NCBI GenBank assembly: GCA_945861715.1 | Contig: CAMAVK010000001.1 | Location: forward strand, 522,908 to 568,281 | Direction: 5' to 3' | From: Candidatus Woesearchaeota archaeon | Lineage (GTDB): Archaea > Nanobdellota > Nanobdellia > Woesearchaeales > GW2011-AR9 | Length of the DNA stretch: 45,374 bases | Part shown: piece by piece, positions 33,704 through 42,584 of the stretch | How positions within the stretch are numbered: position 1 is the first letter of the stretch | How the letters are laid out: each line of letters begins with the position of its first letter | Made by a program: the position numbers and the translations under genes | The notes under the pieces: model-generated | What the model was told of the DNA's origin: nothing | Database searches by the model: none | What the model saw: the letters and a program-made list of their open reading frames with translations, nothing else

Positions 33704-35650
33704 TCAAACCGTTGAACTATCTCCACCTGTAATCCGACTTTCAAGAGGAGCATTCGTTGGTACCATCTCAGTTGGAGCAGCAGCGCTCGAAACTACATTT
33801 GGCACTGTAGTTTGCCTCTCTAATTGTTCAGTAATCGTCCTTGGTAGTTGAGGATAAAAACCATTTAAGTCACGAGGATCCAATCCATTTTTTTCAGCAG
33901 TCTCCTTCAATCCAAGATTTTTGTACAACTTACTATCATGAAAAATAAATCGAAGCGCATTTGGAGCCAGAGAATGATTATCCGCTAACCCCCTCTCAAG
34001 TTGGTTCAAAGAAAGGATTCGAGCAGTATCCACTATTTTTTTGTAAACTCTTCTCCCCTCTTTATAGTTATCAGATCCCCTATTCACGCAAAAAGACAAA
34101 TCGCCTCCATCCTGTTGCCAAATATCAATAAGATAATCAAATACTCCCCTCCCCTGAATATTTTGCCATCGCTCATACACACGAACAGTCATAATATTGA
34201 TTGTATCCGGATCATATGACCCTAATCGCTGTACACCACGCCTAATCAAACCACGATTATCTCGTACAATCTCCATATAAGATTGTTCACGTCCAATAAA
34301 ATTGTCTGCTTTAATATCCGCCCGAAGTCTCCAGGTTTCAACTTTATTCTCATTCCTAAAAACTGGTTTATAATCATGGTTAAGTGTTTTTATTACAGTC
34401 GGCATTTTAACCTCAATTGGAACAAAATCACCATTTCTAAGGTTGTAAATAGGCGTATCCTTCTGAGGAAACAACACATCACAATACGCCTCAAGTACCA
34501 TCTTAGTTCGCAAAAACACACCTTCTAACTCTGATGGTAGAGGATAACGATAAACCGGTTTCGATAACTTAACAACTCCTTCCAATCCATCCTCCACCGC
34601 AACAATTTCAATAGGTGCGGTATCTCCTTTGCGTGTAATAATTGAACCTGAAAAATCAGAATTAAATACTGGTATGATGTTTCGAATCCCACCATGTATC
34701 TCTAAATCCATGGATGCTGGTATCGGTGCAGCAAGCTGTCTTCGCGATCCTGAATCCTGCGCAAGTTCAGCCCGTATATGTGCTCCCGTGTCATTTCCTG
34801 AAGTGCCCCTGCGAGCAACAAGTTCAGAAGAATCATCAACCAACTCCCCCACAATTACTTCCCTGCGAGAAAAGAAATCCTTAACTTCACCAAGCGTTGC
34901 ACGTGCAAGATAATCCTTTGCCATCATACGTTCTAGAATTGGCTCAAATACAGCTGGAACATTTCCTTTAATTTTAGGAGTATAATTAAGGCGATCCATC
35001 ATTTTCATAATATCTTTTCCACCAGAAAGTACATGCATCAATGTCGCTCCTAGTGCATAGATATCCGATTCGGGATATGCATCTCCTCCACAAAGTGACT
35101 CAAATGCTGAATACCCAAACGTTCCTGCCGTAGTAAAATTAATCGATTTAGCAATCGCAGCGTTAACTGATCCAAAATCAATCAAATGTGCCAACCCATC
35201 GGGAGAAATAATAATATTTTCCGGTTTGACATCACGATGAATAATGGGTTGAGGAAATGAATGGATATGTTCCAATACCGAGGCCAAATTCAGAGCAGCC
35301 CGTGTAACCTCTTCAAGTGATAATTGTTTATTCCTAACCGTAGTTGCAAGAGTTTCTCCCGGAACAAAATCACTCACGAAAAAGAATTTATGATTTGATG
35401 TCGTTTTATCAATATGGGATTCAACAAATCGAGGAACCAGTGGATGAGTTATAGATCGAAGCGCACGACATTCGCGTTCAAACATCTCAACTCCCTGTTT
35501 ATAACTATCATACCCTTGCTTAAACCCTAAACGGAGCTCCTTAAGTGTAAAATCTATCCCCTCGCGAGAAACTCGATAGGTATACCCATTACCTCCTTCA
35601 CCTAGCTGCGCCTCAACAGTATATCCAAGGAAAGTATCGCCAACGTTCAT
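33704..35650 (-). CDS. Hanks-type Ser/Thr protein kinase with unnamed C-terminal domain
   Basis: A 648-aa soluble protein. Residues about 8-265 are a complete kinase: Gly loop GEGGNG, K37 in TLKEL, HRDVKPENI (H138, D140, N145), DFG at 158-160, and an APE-like SAFESL. It resembles bacterial PknB-type kinases more than the RIO or Bud32 kinases common in archaea. No membrane segment. A polar linker (266-310) leads to a C-terminal region (about 315-610) homologous to the repeats of the next gene. A TATA box (TTTTAAAAATA, 35671-35681) is about 26 bp upstream of the ATG. Confidence 0.88.
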   Translation of the reverse strand: MNVGDTFLGYTVEAQLGEGGNGYTYRVSREGIDFTLKELRLGFKQGYDSYKQGVEMFERECRALRSITHPLVPRFVESHIDKTTSNHKFFFVSDFVPGETLATTVRNKQLSLEEVTRAALNLASVLEHIHSFPQPIIHRDVKPENIIISPDGLAHLIDFGSVNAAIAKSINFTTAGTFGYSAFESLCGGDAYPESDIYALGATLMHVLSGGKDIMKMMDRLNYTPKIKGNVPAVFEPILERMMAKDYLARATLGEVKDFFSRREVIVGELVDDSSELVARRGTSGNDTGAHIRAELAQDSGSRRQLAAPIPASMDLEIHGGIRNIIPVFNSDFSGSIITRKGDTAPIEIVAVEDGLEGVVKLSKPVYRYPLPSELEGVFLRTKMVLEAYCDVLFPQKDTPIYNLRNGDFVPIEVKMPTVIKTLNHDYKPVFRNENKVETWRLRADIKADNFIGREQSYMEIVRDNRGLIRRGVQRLGSYDPDTINIMTVRVYERWQNIQGRGVFDYLIDIWQQDGGDLSFCVNRGSDNYKEGRRVYKKIVDTARILSLNQLERGLADNHSLAPNALRFIFHDSKLYKNLGLKETAEKNGLDPRDLNGFYPQLPRTITEQLERQTTVPNVVSSAAAPTEMVPTNAPLESRITGGDSSTV

Positions 35651-35715
35651 ACGAGATAGAAAACAAGCCTTATTTTTAAAACTTAGTGAGATTTACGAGT
35701 TAATAGTAGTTACAC

Positions 35716-37647
35716 CTAGCCAACTAAATATATCCCTTCAAGTGACCGTTCAATAATGCCTCGAGTATTCTTCATCTTATTGATCAATGTATAATCATGC
35801 GATGCCTTTCGAATTTGACCGACTCTATCCAATATTTGAGTCATAATCCGTATCAAATCACCTTCCAGTAAATTAGTGTTTTTCAAGATTTCAAAGAACG
35901 TCTTCCCTTCACACAGTGGTTGTATAATGGAATCCATCATCTCCATATTCATGAACTTCTTCTCATGACTAAGATACTCATGATGCAACAAAGATTTCTT
36001 TAAATCACCAAATTCCTTATTATGCCGAACTTTCTCAAATTTATTACTCTCTCGATATTCATACGCAAGCGTAGCAAGTAAGATCAACACTTGATATTCA
36101 TTCAAATCGTTGCAAAATGGCGTTGCAAACAATTCTCCCATTGCCATCTCATCCGAAAATATCTGCGATGCAAATACTCCTTTCTCTGTCAACTTTCCCT
36201 TCGAAACATAATCATACTTTGTTAACTGTCGCACTATACTATTATACCGAGCGAGCAACACCGTAGTCGGAACAGAGTCATACTTTTCTCCAAACTTTTG
36301 ATACGAAAAGAAACTCAGTCGCAAAATATGCTCTATCTCCTCAGGTGTATGCATATGAATTAAATTCAGCGCTGTATTAACACAAAGTCTGAATTGTGAT
36401 TTAATCGGTTCAATGTCCTTTGTTGTTATTGCCTTAACCTCATCAATATTAAACGTCGGGCGATAAATCATACTTACAACATATCCCTTCGTATCAATAC
36501 CTCTACGACCTGCGCGACCTGCAATCTGGAAATATTCTTTGGTATTCAATCCACGAAAATTAATCCCATCAAACTTTCGCAAGCTATCAAAACAGACCGT
36601 CTTGGCAGGCATATTAATTCCAACTGCAAACGTTTCAGTCGCATACAATACTTTAATCAAACCTTGACAAAACAAATCCTCCACTGCCTCCTTCATAATC
36701 GGAAGAAGACCTGCGTGATGAAATGCAATCCCTTGCGGCAACACCTGTTTTAATAATTGGGTCGATTTCAACTTATTAATATCAGCAGGTGCATCCTTGA
36801 GTTTCATATTGAACATTGACAAAATCTTGGCATCCTTTTCAAACATCCCGCTTCGACCAAGTTCATCTGCTTTGACTTGACAATCCTTACGAGAAAATGA
36901 AAAGAAAATACATGGCAATTTTTCAGGTCCTAAATCCTTAATCAACTCAATATGATTTGGTTCTGGCACTTTATCCCGTTGACCACCTTTTTTAGATCGC
37001 ACAATATTATGGTAGCGAGGTACTTCCTTTACTTCCTTAATCTTCTCAAGAGTTGTAATACCAAGTTCATAATCAAAAAAGGCATGTTCGAGTGGAACAT
37101 TTCGAAACGTAGACACAACGGTTCGCACAGTATGCTTCTTAATAGCGCTAATCCAGTTCGAAAATTCCTTCGCATTTGGAATCGTAGCAGATAAACACAG
37201 AAATCGAACAAACGAGGCGCTATAAATAATCGATTCTTCCCAGACATACCCACGCTCAATATCATTAATATAATGAATCTCATCAAAAATAACATACGCC
37301 ACATTTGACAAATCTGTATCTTGACTCACCGCCATATTGCGATAAATCTCAGTAGTCATAACGATAATTTTCGCACCCGGATTAATAACCAAATCTCCAG
37401 TCATCAGTCCAACATTATCCGCACCATACTCACGACAGAAATCCTTATACTTCTGATTCGAGAGTGCCTTAATAGGAGCAGTATACATAATCCGCTTCCC
37501 ATCATTTCGATGCTTCTCAATAATATAATCCGCAATCAAAGTCTTACCTGATCCAGTTGGGGCAGATACAACTACAGAACAATTCTCCTCAATAGCATTA
37601 ATTGCATCCTCTTGAAATTGATCTAGTGTAAATTGTTTAAATTGCAT
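35716..37647 (-). CDS. Ski2/Mtr4-like RNA helicase
   Basis: The 643-aa superfamily 2 helicase has motif I SAPTGSGKT (28-36), motif II DEIH (122-125), motif III LSATIPNA, motif IV-V FHHAGLLP and TETFAVGINMPAK, and motif VI QIAGRAGRRGID. The spacing GRAGRRG-x-D-x-x-G and the TIPNAKEFSNWI block are typical of Ski2/Dob10 (COG4581) rather than Hel308. Such helicases feed RNA to the exosome. It is shorter than eukaryotic Mtr4 and lacks the arch insert. A GGTGG site and TATA box (37712-37722) lie upstream. Confidence 0.88.
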   Translation of the reverse strand: MQFKQFTLDQFQEDAINAIEENCSVVVSAPTGSGKTLIADYIIEKHRNDGKRIMYTAPIKALSNQKYKDFCREYGADNVGLMTGDLVINPGAKIIVMTTEIYRNMAVSQDTDLSNVAYVIFDEIHYINDIERGYVWEESIIYSASFVRFLCLSATIPNAKEFSNWISAIKKHTVRTVVSTFRNVPLEHAFFDYELGITTLEKIKEVKEVPRYHNIVRSKKGGQRDKVPEPNHIELIKDLGPEKLPCIFFSFSRKDCQVKADELGRSGMFEKDAKILSMFNMKLKDAPADINKLKSTQLLKQVLPQGIAFHHAGLLPIMKEAVEDLFCQGLIKVLYATETFAVGINMPAKTVCFDSLRKFDGINFRGLNTKEYFQIAGRAGRRGIDTKGYVVSMIYRPTFNIDEVKAITTKDIEPIKSQFRLCVNTALNLIHMHTPEEIEHILRLSFFSYQKFGEKYDSVPTTVLLARYNSIVRQLTKYDYVSKGKLTEKGVFASQIFSDEMAMGELFATPFCNDLNEYQVLILLATLAYEYRESNKFEKVRHNKEFGDLKKSLLHHEYLSHEKKFMNMEMMDSIIQPLCEGKTFFEILKNTNLLEGDLIRIMTQILDRVGQIRKASHDYTLINKMKNTRGIIERSLEGIYLVG

Positions 37648-37711
37648 ATGATAACCACCACGTAATTATGGACAAACCAGTTCACGAAGTTATCAAAAGA
37701 AAATGAATACA

Positions 37712-37722
37712 AGTATATAAAA
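37712..37722 (-). promoter_or_regulatory. TATA box of the Ski2-like helicase
   Basis: On the minus strand TTTTATATACT lies in the gap with adk, about 65 bp before the ATG, so a short leader with GGTGG is expected. Confidence 0.5.
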
Positions 37723-37727
37723 CACGC

Positions 37728-38411
37728 CTATTTTTTAATCCCCTTCGCAGCCAACCCAGAACAAACCCGAGCATACACATCATCAATTTCTCCCGTTATA
37801 GCATCAACAGAAATCACTTTACCTAATTTTGCATAATGTGCAATCACCGGAATTGTCTCCTTTCTATACACTTCAAACCGTTTGCGAATCACGGCAGGCT
37901 TATCATCTTCTCGACACACAAGAGGAGTTCCATCCACATCACACACACCTGCTTTCTTGGGAGGCAAATTCTTCAAATGATACCCATGAATCCCTTTCGA
38001 ACACACTCGCCTATCTCGAAGACGCGCAACAATTGCATCCTCACTAGCGTCAAGTAGAATGACGAAATCAACTCCAAAATCATGGATCAGCTTCGCTTGT
38101 TCCACACTGCGAGGAAAGCCATCCAGTAAATATTTTTTCTCAGACCCTAACACCAACTTAACCATCTCAACAACGAGCTCAGCTGGTACCAGTTTACCTG
38201 ATTGAACCATCCCTTTAATGCGACTGCCAAGTACCGTATTCTTCATCACTTCATCTCGAAGAATTTCACCAGGACTTAAATGAAAAAGTGAAAAGTCAGA
38301 GCACAACTTCTCAGCCATGGTACCTTTACCACTACCAGGCGGCCCAAGAATAATTAATTTCAGTGACAACGACGACCCCCGTTTTTGTTTGTTCGGAGTC
38401 GTACCTACCAT
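37728..38411 (-). CDS. adk: Adenylate kinase
   Basis: Interconverts ATP, ADP and AMP. From the ATG at 38411 the protein is 227 aa, with P-loop LGPPGSGKGT (about 22-31), LSPGEILRDEV, the AMP-binding LDGFPRSVEQA and RRVCSKG at the start of the LID. The bacterial-like long LID has C-x2-G and C-x2-D (CSKG, CDVD) in place of the zinc tetrad, so zinc binding is doubtful unless the nearby His contributes. A GTG four codons upstream is possible. Unlike archaeal AdkA, this is the bacterial/eukaryotic type. Confidence 0.93.
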   Translation of the reverse strand: MVGTTPNKQKRGSSLSLKLIILGPPGSGKGTMAEKLCSDFSLFHLSPGEILRDEVMKNTVLGSRIKGMVQSGKLVPAELVVEMVKLVLGSEKKYLLDGFPRSVEQAKLIHDFGVDFVILLDASEDAIVARLRDRRVCSKGIHGYHLKNLPPKKAGVCDVDGTPLVCREDDKPAVIRKRFEVYRKETIPVIAHYAKLGKVISVDAITGEIDDVYARVCSGLAAKGIKK

Positions 38412-38511
38412 CTTACATATCACTTAATACATCAAAATGCATCGGAGTTAATAAACCTGCCTCTTAATAGAAAAAGCAACCTTCTAAACCCAACCCCTTT
38501 AGTCCTAGAAC

Positions 38512-40446
38512 TTACTTATTCTTCGCGACATACACACCCATCCAATCCGCTGGAGGATGCACAAGATATTCCTCGCATCTCACCATCATCAACTTCGAAG
38601 CTTTATCATGTTTCATCGCATAACTTTCAGTAAACTTGGCTTTTGCATCCGCAAATTCACCCTGACGATACAACGTGAGCCCCCGAGAATAAATTGAAAT
38701 AAACTCTGTGGTATCATATTCCACATCTTCGAGCATCCCCACCACTTCAAAGAGTGCAACCGGTTCCGTTTTTCCTTTCACAGCAACCAAATCTAATTCT
38801 CGACAAACAAATGAATTATCCAAATGTCGTTTTGTGTGGGCTGTAATAAGTAACAACACACCATATTCTTTGGTTAACCCTTCTACTCGTGACGCAAGGT
38901 TCACCGCATCTCCAATAACCGTATAATCAAATCGACTATGCGACCCAATGTTTCCAACGATCACTTGTCCTGTATTAATGCCCATTCCAATATCAATATC
39001 AATACCCCTAACAGCAAAGCGAGCTTTAATTTTCTTCATTTCTTTCTTCATAGCAAGAGCACTCAGAACCGCATCGCGCGCATGTTTCTCATTAACATTG
39101 GGCGCGCCCCAAAATGCCATGATTGCGTCCCCAATATACTTATCCACAATTCCGTTGTGCGTAATGACAATAGTGGACATCGCATCAAAATACTCATTGA
39201 GTGTTGCAACCAGCTCAGACGGAGACAATTTTTCAGATAATGTCGTAAATCCACGAATATCCGAAAAGAATATCGTCAACTCTTTTTCAACCCCACCCAA
39301 CTCAACTGACTCCTTATTTTTCAATAAATGAGATACCACAACTGGCGACAAATATTTACCAAATGCACTCTCTACTTTTTTACGTTCTCGAGTCTCAATC
39401 GCGTACGACCCAGCATAAAACAACGGATATGCCAACATGATTGCAAGTGGAGGATACACTAAATTCAAAATGATATTCTGATCAAAAAAGAAAATTGCAC
39501 AAAACTCGTACAATACAATTACACCAGTTAAAATTCCAAATGTCCAAACTGGTCGTAAAAAGAATACACAAACACCAGCCCCAACAACAAAAAGGAACAG
39601 CAAGATAAAGAGTGATGCATCGCTTTGGTGATGAAGGTGATTAGAATTCAAAAGTGTTTGAATAATTGCAGCATGTACTTCTACTCCTGGCATTGCCACT
39701 CCCGATGAGGTCGGAACAAAATAATGATCTTTGAGTGATTGACTTGTTGCCCCAACAAGGACAATTTTATTTTTAAAGACAGAAGAATCAACCTTTCCTG
39801 CTACAACATCTGCTATACTTACCATCTGATACATATATGGAACCGACGGGAAATTGATATAGAGCATTGCCTCTTTTTCTCGGCGTATTCCTAAGGCTGA
39901 TTCAAGTATAGTATATGCAAAGTGATCATATTGTGTTGATACCGTCAAATCAGCTGTTCGTGTCACTCCATCTGGATGCGTCAAAATATTTACGTATCCT
40001 GTACGAGCACCCGCATCCAAAAATTCTGTTTTAGGTAATAAGTAAGAGTCCGCTTTCCCATCTGCGTCAAACCCATTAACTTGAGACGCAAGAACTACTT
40101 TATTCCCCGCAAGCGAAGAAGTAAATGCCGCATCGCCAGTCGCATTTTCATAAAATCCAATATCATACCCAATTGTAAGTGATCCCTGTAACTTAGAATT
40201 TAAGGATGCAAACACGCTCCTATCCCACGGCCACCGGCCGATTTTGTCAATACTCTTATCATCAATTGCAACAATCACAATAGAGTTGATTGGGGTCTTT
40301 CCTCCATACAACGAATCACTCATTAAGAAATTGAGGTTCTGCATAAACCCCAGGGAGTAAAGAATAATCAAAAGAAAAAATGCACCAATCCCAATACCAA
40401 TAAACAATGGTATCTTAGATGGTGCTTTGGGTTTAAGATGCATCAT
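38512..40446 (-). CDS. CHASE2-domain class III adenylate cyclase
   Basis: A 644-aa membrane receptor that should make cyclic AMP. One N-terminal helix (13-33) precedes an external CHASE2 sensor domain (about 40-270; VAIDDKSIDKIGRWPWDR, KIVLVGATSQSLKDHYFVP). Three membrane helices follow (about 278-350), then the cyclase (about 385-570). Metal ligands D396 (FSDIRGF) and D440 (GDAIMAFWG), the ATP-selecting K436 and the transition-state pair N516/R520 (AVNLASR) are all present, so it is predicted active on ATP. The architecture is common in bacteria, unusual in archaea. It is 32 bp downstream of a FecR-domain gene. Confidence 0.92.
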   Translation of the reverse strand: MMHLKPKAPSKIPLFIGIGIGAFFLLIILYSLGFMQNLNFLMSDSLYGGKTPINSIVIVAIDDKSIDKIGRWPWDRSVFASLNSKLQGSLTIGYDIGFYENATGDAAFTSSLAGNKVVLASQVNGFDADGKADSYLLPKTEFLDAGARTGYVNILTHPDGVTRTADLTVSTQYDHFAYTILESALGIRREKEAMLYINFPSVPYMYQMVSIADVVAGKVDSSVFKNKIVLVGATSQSLKDHYFVPTSSGVAMPGVEVHAAIIQTLLNSNHLHHQSDASLFILLFLFVVGAGVCVFFLRPVWTFGILTGVIVLYEFCAIFFFDQNIILNLVYPPLAIMLAYPLFYAGSYAIETRERKKVESAFGKYLSPVVVSHLLKNKESVELGGVEKELTIFFSDIRGFTTLSEKLSPSELVATLNEYFDAMSTIVITHNGIVDKYIGDAIMAFWGAPNVNEKHARDAVLSALAMKKEMKKIKARFAVRGIDIDIGMGINTGQVIVGNIGSHSRFDYTVIGDAVNLASRVEGLTKEYGVLLLITAHTKRHLDNSFVCRELDLVAVKGKTEPVALFEVVGMLEDVEYDTTEFISIYSRGLTLYRQGEFADAKAKFTESYAMKHDKASKLMMVRCEEYLVHPPADWMGVYVAKNK

Positions 40447-40478
40447 ATCCTCACATTCTCCCTATCCTAGTTAAAAAA

Positions 40479-41342
40479 CTAGTATTGAGCTTTCAAACGT
40501 GCGATATGACTTTTTTGCTCTTGGATTTTAAGGGTTAACTCAAACGCATTATCCATCCATTCAGTCCGAGCGGGAATACTCGATTTCACTTGTTCTAAAT
40601 CAACCAAATTATCATCAGCAGCGCTTAATAGCTCATCCATAGTATACTCTTGTCCCTGGGCTTTTTGTCCAAGAAGTAGTTTATCTACCACTAATTTATG
40701 ATCTGCAAGTATTTTTGCACGCATTCGCTTAAGTTGAATCATCTGAATTTCAAGGCGGCTAATCATATACTCTCGATCGTTTTTATTCATGCTATTTTTC
40801 GTTGCACCACGTGCAGTAATATCCGCCTTTTCATCCCCATGCACCGACAATTTTTGTCCCGCTGCATCCAGTTCAACTGTACCTTCAGCTACAATAATAC
40901 GTGAGTCAGATATTCCAAATTCAGTACCTCGAACGGCAGCCACACTTGTAGGAGTACTGATTGTATATCCAGTAACCCCATTAAGTTTTGTAAACTTATT
41001 CCAAGTCGATCCTTGCTGTTGACTAATTTGAATATTTTCCTTTGTTAGATCGCCAACAGATACCTGCGTATTTGGCTCGAGGGTAATAAATAAACTTTCA
41101 TACAAAATTAAAGATGCACTACCATCAGCACCTGTTCGAATAACATCCTTCTCCCCTACTGTTGTCTGAGCTGTCACTGCAACAAATCCAGACCCGGAGT
41201 TCACTTCCACACTTCCACCCTGGGGAAGTAGAACTGCTTGTGCCGTATTTGTGATGAATACTAAACTATAAATTGCAACACCTGCAATAATAAGAACTGC
41301 AAGAAGTGCAAGTCCGATATAAAGTGCCTTTCGTTTTGCCAT
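40479..41342 (-). CDS. Membrane-anchored FecR-domain protein
   Basis: A 287-aa protein with an N-terminal membrane anchor (about 5-27, YIGLALLAVLIIAGVAIYSLV). An external FecR domain comes next (about 40-160; QGGSVEVNSGSGFVAVT, VGEKDVIRTGADGSASLIL, TPTSVAAVRGTEFGI) and then a helical, Lys/Leu-rich C-terminal part (about 175-285). Stand-alone FecR proteins often sit beside CHASE2 adenylate cyclases in bacteria, and this pair is preserved here, 32 bp apart. The start at 41342 has GAGGTT upstream; the earlier ATG at 41354 is possible. Confidence 0.85.
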   Translation of the reverse strand: MAKRKALYIGLALLAVLIIAGVAIYSLVFITNTAQAVLLPQGGSVEVNSGSGFVAVTAQTTVGEKDVIRTGADGSASLILYESLFITLEPNTQVSVGDLTKENIQISQQQGSTWNKFTKLNGVTGYTISTPTSVAAVRGTEFGISDSRIIVAEGTVELDAAGQKLSVHGDEKADITARGATKNSMNKNDREYMISRLEIQMIQLKRMRAKILADHKLVVDKLLLGQKAQGQEYTMDELLSAADDNLVDLEQVKSSIPARTEWMDNAFELTLKIQEQKSHIARLKAQY

Positions 41343-41500
41343 AATGAACCTCAAACTTCATCCATAATTCTCTCTAATCAAGAGACACCATAATATAGAT
41401 GAAGAATACTTTAATAGATAACATAGTATATAAACATTACGAGCAAGAAGACAGAATAACCAGCTTAGGGCATGCCTACTCTTTTCAGACAAATCGGTAT

Positions 41501-42433
41501 CTACTTCCCTCGATAGCTCTTACTTACATCCTCACCCCAAAACGTTGGAAGTTGATTAGATGCAAATCCCTTATAACAATCTGCATAAACATACACCAAT
41601 CCCTCCTCCCGGACGGCCAATTCTTTGAACTCAGTATCAACCTTATCATACATCTCACGAATCCTACCACGCTCAAAATCCTTTTGTAGTAGACTAGGTT
41701 TCTTAAGAAGCAAAAAATCAAGCTGTCGAATTGCATTAATCTCCAGTGTACTCGAATTCTGCGTGATAAACAAAATCGTCATATCTTTATGCCGTGCAAT
41801 AAACAATAATTGAGATAGTAACTTATTCGAGTCAGACTGCGAATTCCGAGATGAAAATTCAATCCCGCCCTCATCGATTAACACAAACGAGTTATTGGGA
41901 ATATCATCGAGATGTGTTACCGTAGTTATCCAATCCGGAAGTGCCTCTGCTTTAAACCCAACCGCATAAATCGGCCGTGACGTCTGAGCCTTCGCACTCT
42001 CTAAAATTGACATCCCCAGTGCACTTTTCCCAGATCCACGAGCTCCTAAAATCAAACCGATACTACTTTTTGAACCAATAATTTTCCCCTCAAATTCACC
42101 GAGTTTACCCTCATGAGATCGTACTTCTCGAAACCCCGCATGGCGGGGTTCATGCCTCTTAACCCCACGTCGCACAATTCGTGGCTTCTCATCATCATTA
42201 GTTCCATTTATTTTCTTAGACGTAGATTTTCCACTCGCAGCAGAATGTGTAGATTCTTCCACTCGACCTTCCTTTCCTGCACGTCGCTTCGAAACTAAGT
42301 CTGAAATAACTAAATATATCTGTTTCAACAAAAACCACAGCGCCTTAAATGGATAGATAAAGATACATTTCAAAATAAATCTAACAACAACCCCGAGATA
42401 GTGCAGAATTTTATTGCGAGTTCTAACTTTCAT
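41501..42433 (-). CDS. Membrane-anchored P-loop ATPase (Zot/HerA-like)
   Basis: A 311-aa protein. The N-terminus has a long hydrophobic/amphipathic stretch (about residues 10-45, GVVVRFILKCIFIYPFKALW), then a charged disordered linker (48-115). An ATPase core follows: Walker A GARGSGKS (130-137), Walker B FVLIDE (183-188) and ILFITQNSS (220-228) with the sensor polar residue. The order resembles Zot- and HerA/A32-type DNA-packaging or secretion ATPases. No other mobile-element genes are in view, so its role is open. Start at ATG 42433 is preferred over 42487 because the upstream stretch lacks a ribosome-binding site. Confidence 0.7.
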   Translation of the reverse strand: MKVRTRNKILHYLGVVVRFILKCIFIYPFKALWFLLKQIYLVISDLVSKRRAGKEGRVEESTHSAASGKSTSKKINGTNDDEKPRIVRRGVKRHEPRHAGFREVRSHEGKLGEFEGKIIGSKSSIGLILGARGSGKSALGMSILESAKAQTSRPIYAVGFKAEALPDWITTVTHLDDIPNNSFVLIDEGGIEFSSRNSQSDSNKLLSQLLFIARHKDMTILFITQNSSTLEINAIRQLDFLLLKKPSLLQKDFERGRIREMYDKVDTEFKELAVREEGLVYVYADCYKGFASNQLPTFWGEDVSKSYRGK

Positions 42434-42584
42434 ACCTTGTAAAAAGACTCTCAACATTAAAAAGGTAAGGTCACATTTTGTGAACAAATTCCATTAAGAG
42501 CAAATAAATCTGAACCCCAAGCTACCAAAATCAAAGAGTAAAAAACACAAAATAAAAGAAAATAGTTATACATAAAGAAAATAA

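Noticed and set aside
38512-40446. Guanylate rather than adenylate cyclase
   Set aside because: The base-selecting Lys (K436) fits ATP; guanylate cyclases have Glu at this position.
41399-41689. Plus-strand 96-codon open frame between fecR and the ATPase
   Set aside because: It overlaps the 3' end of the ATPase gene, has shadow-like composition, and the nearby TATA-like sequence is better used by the minus-strand FecR gene.
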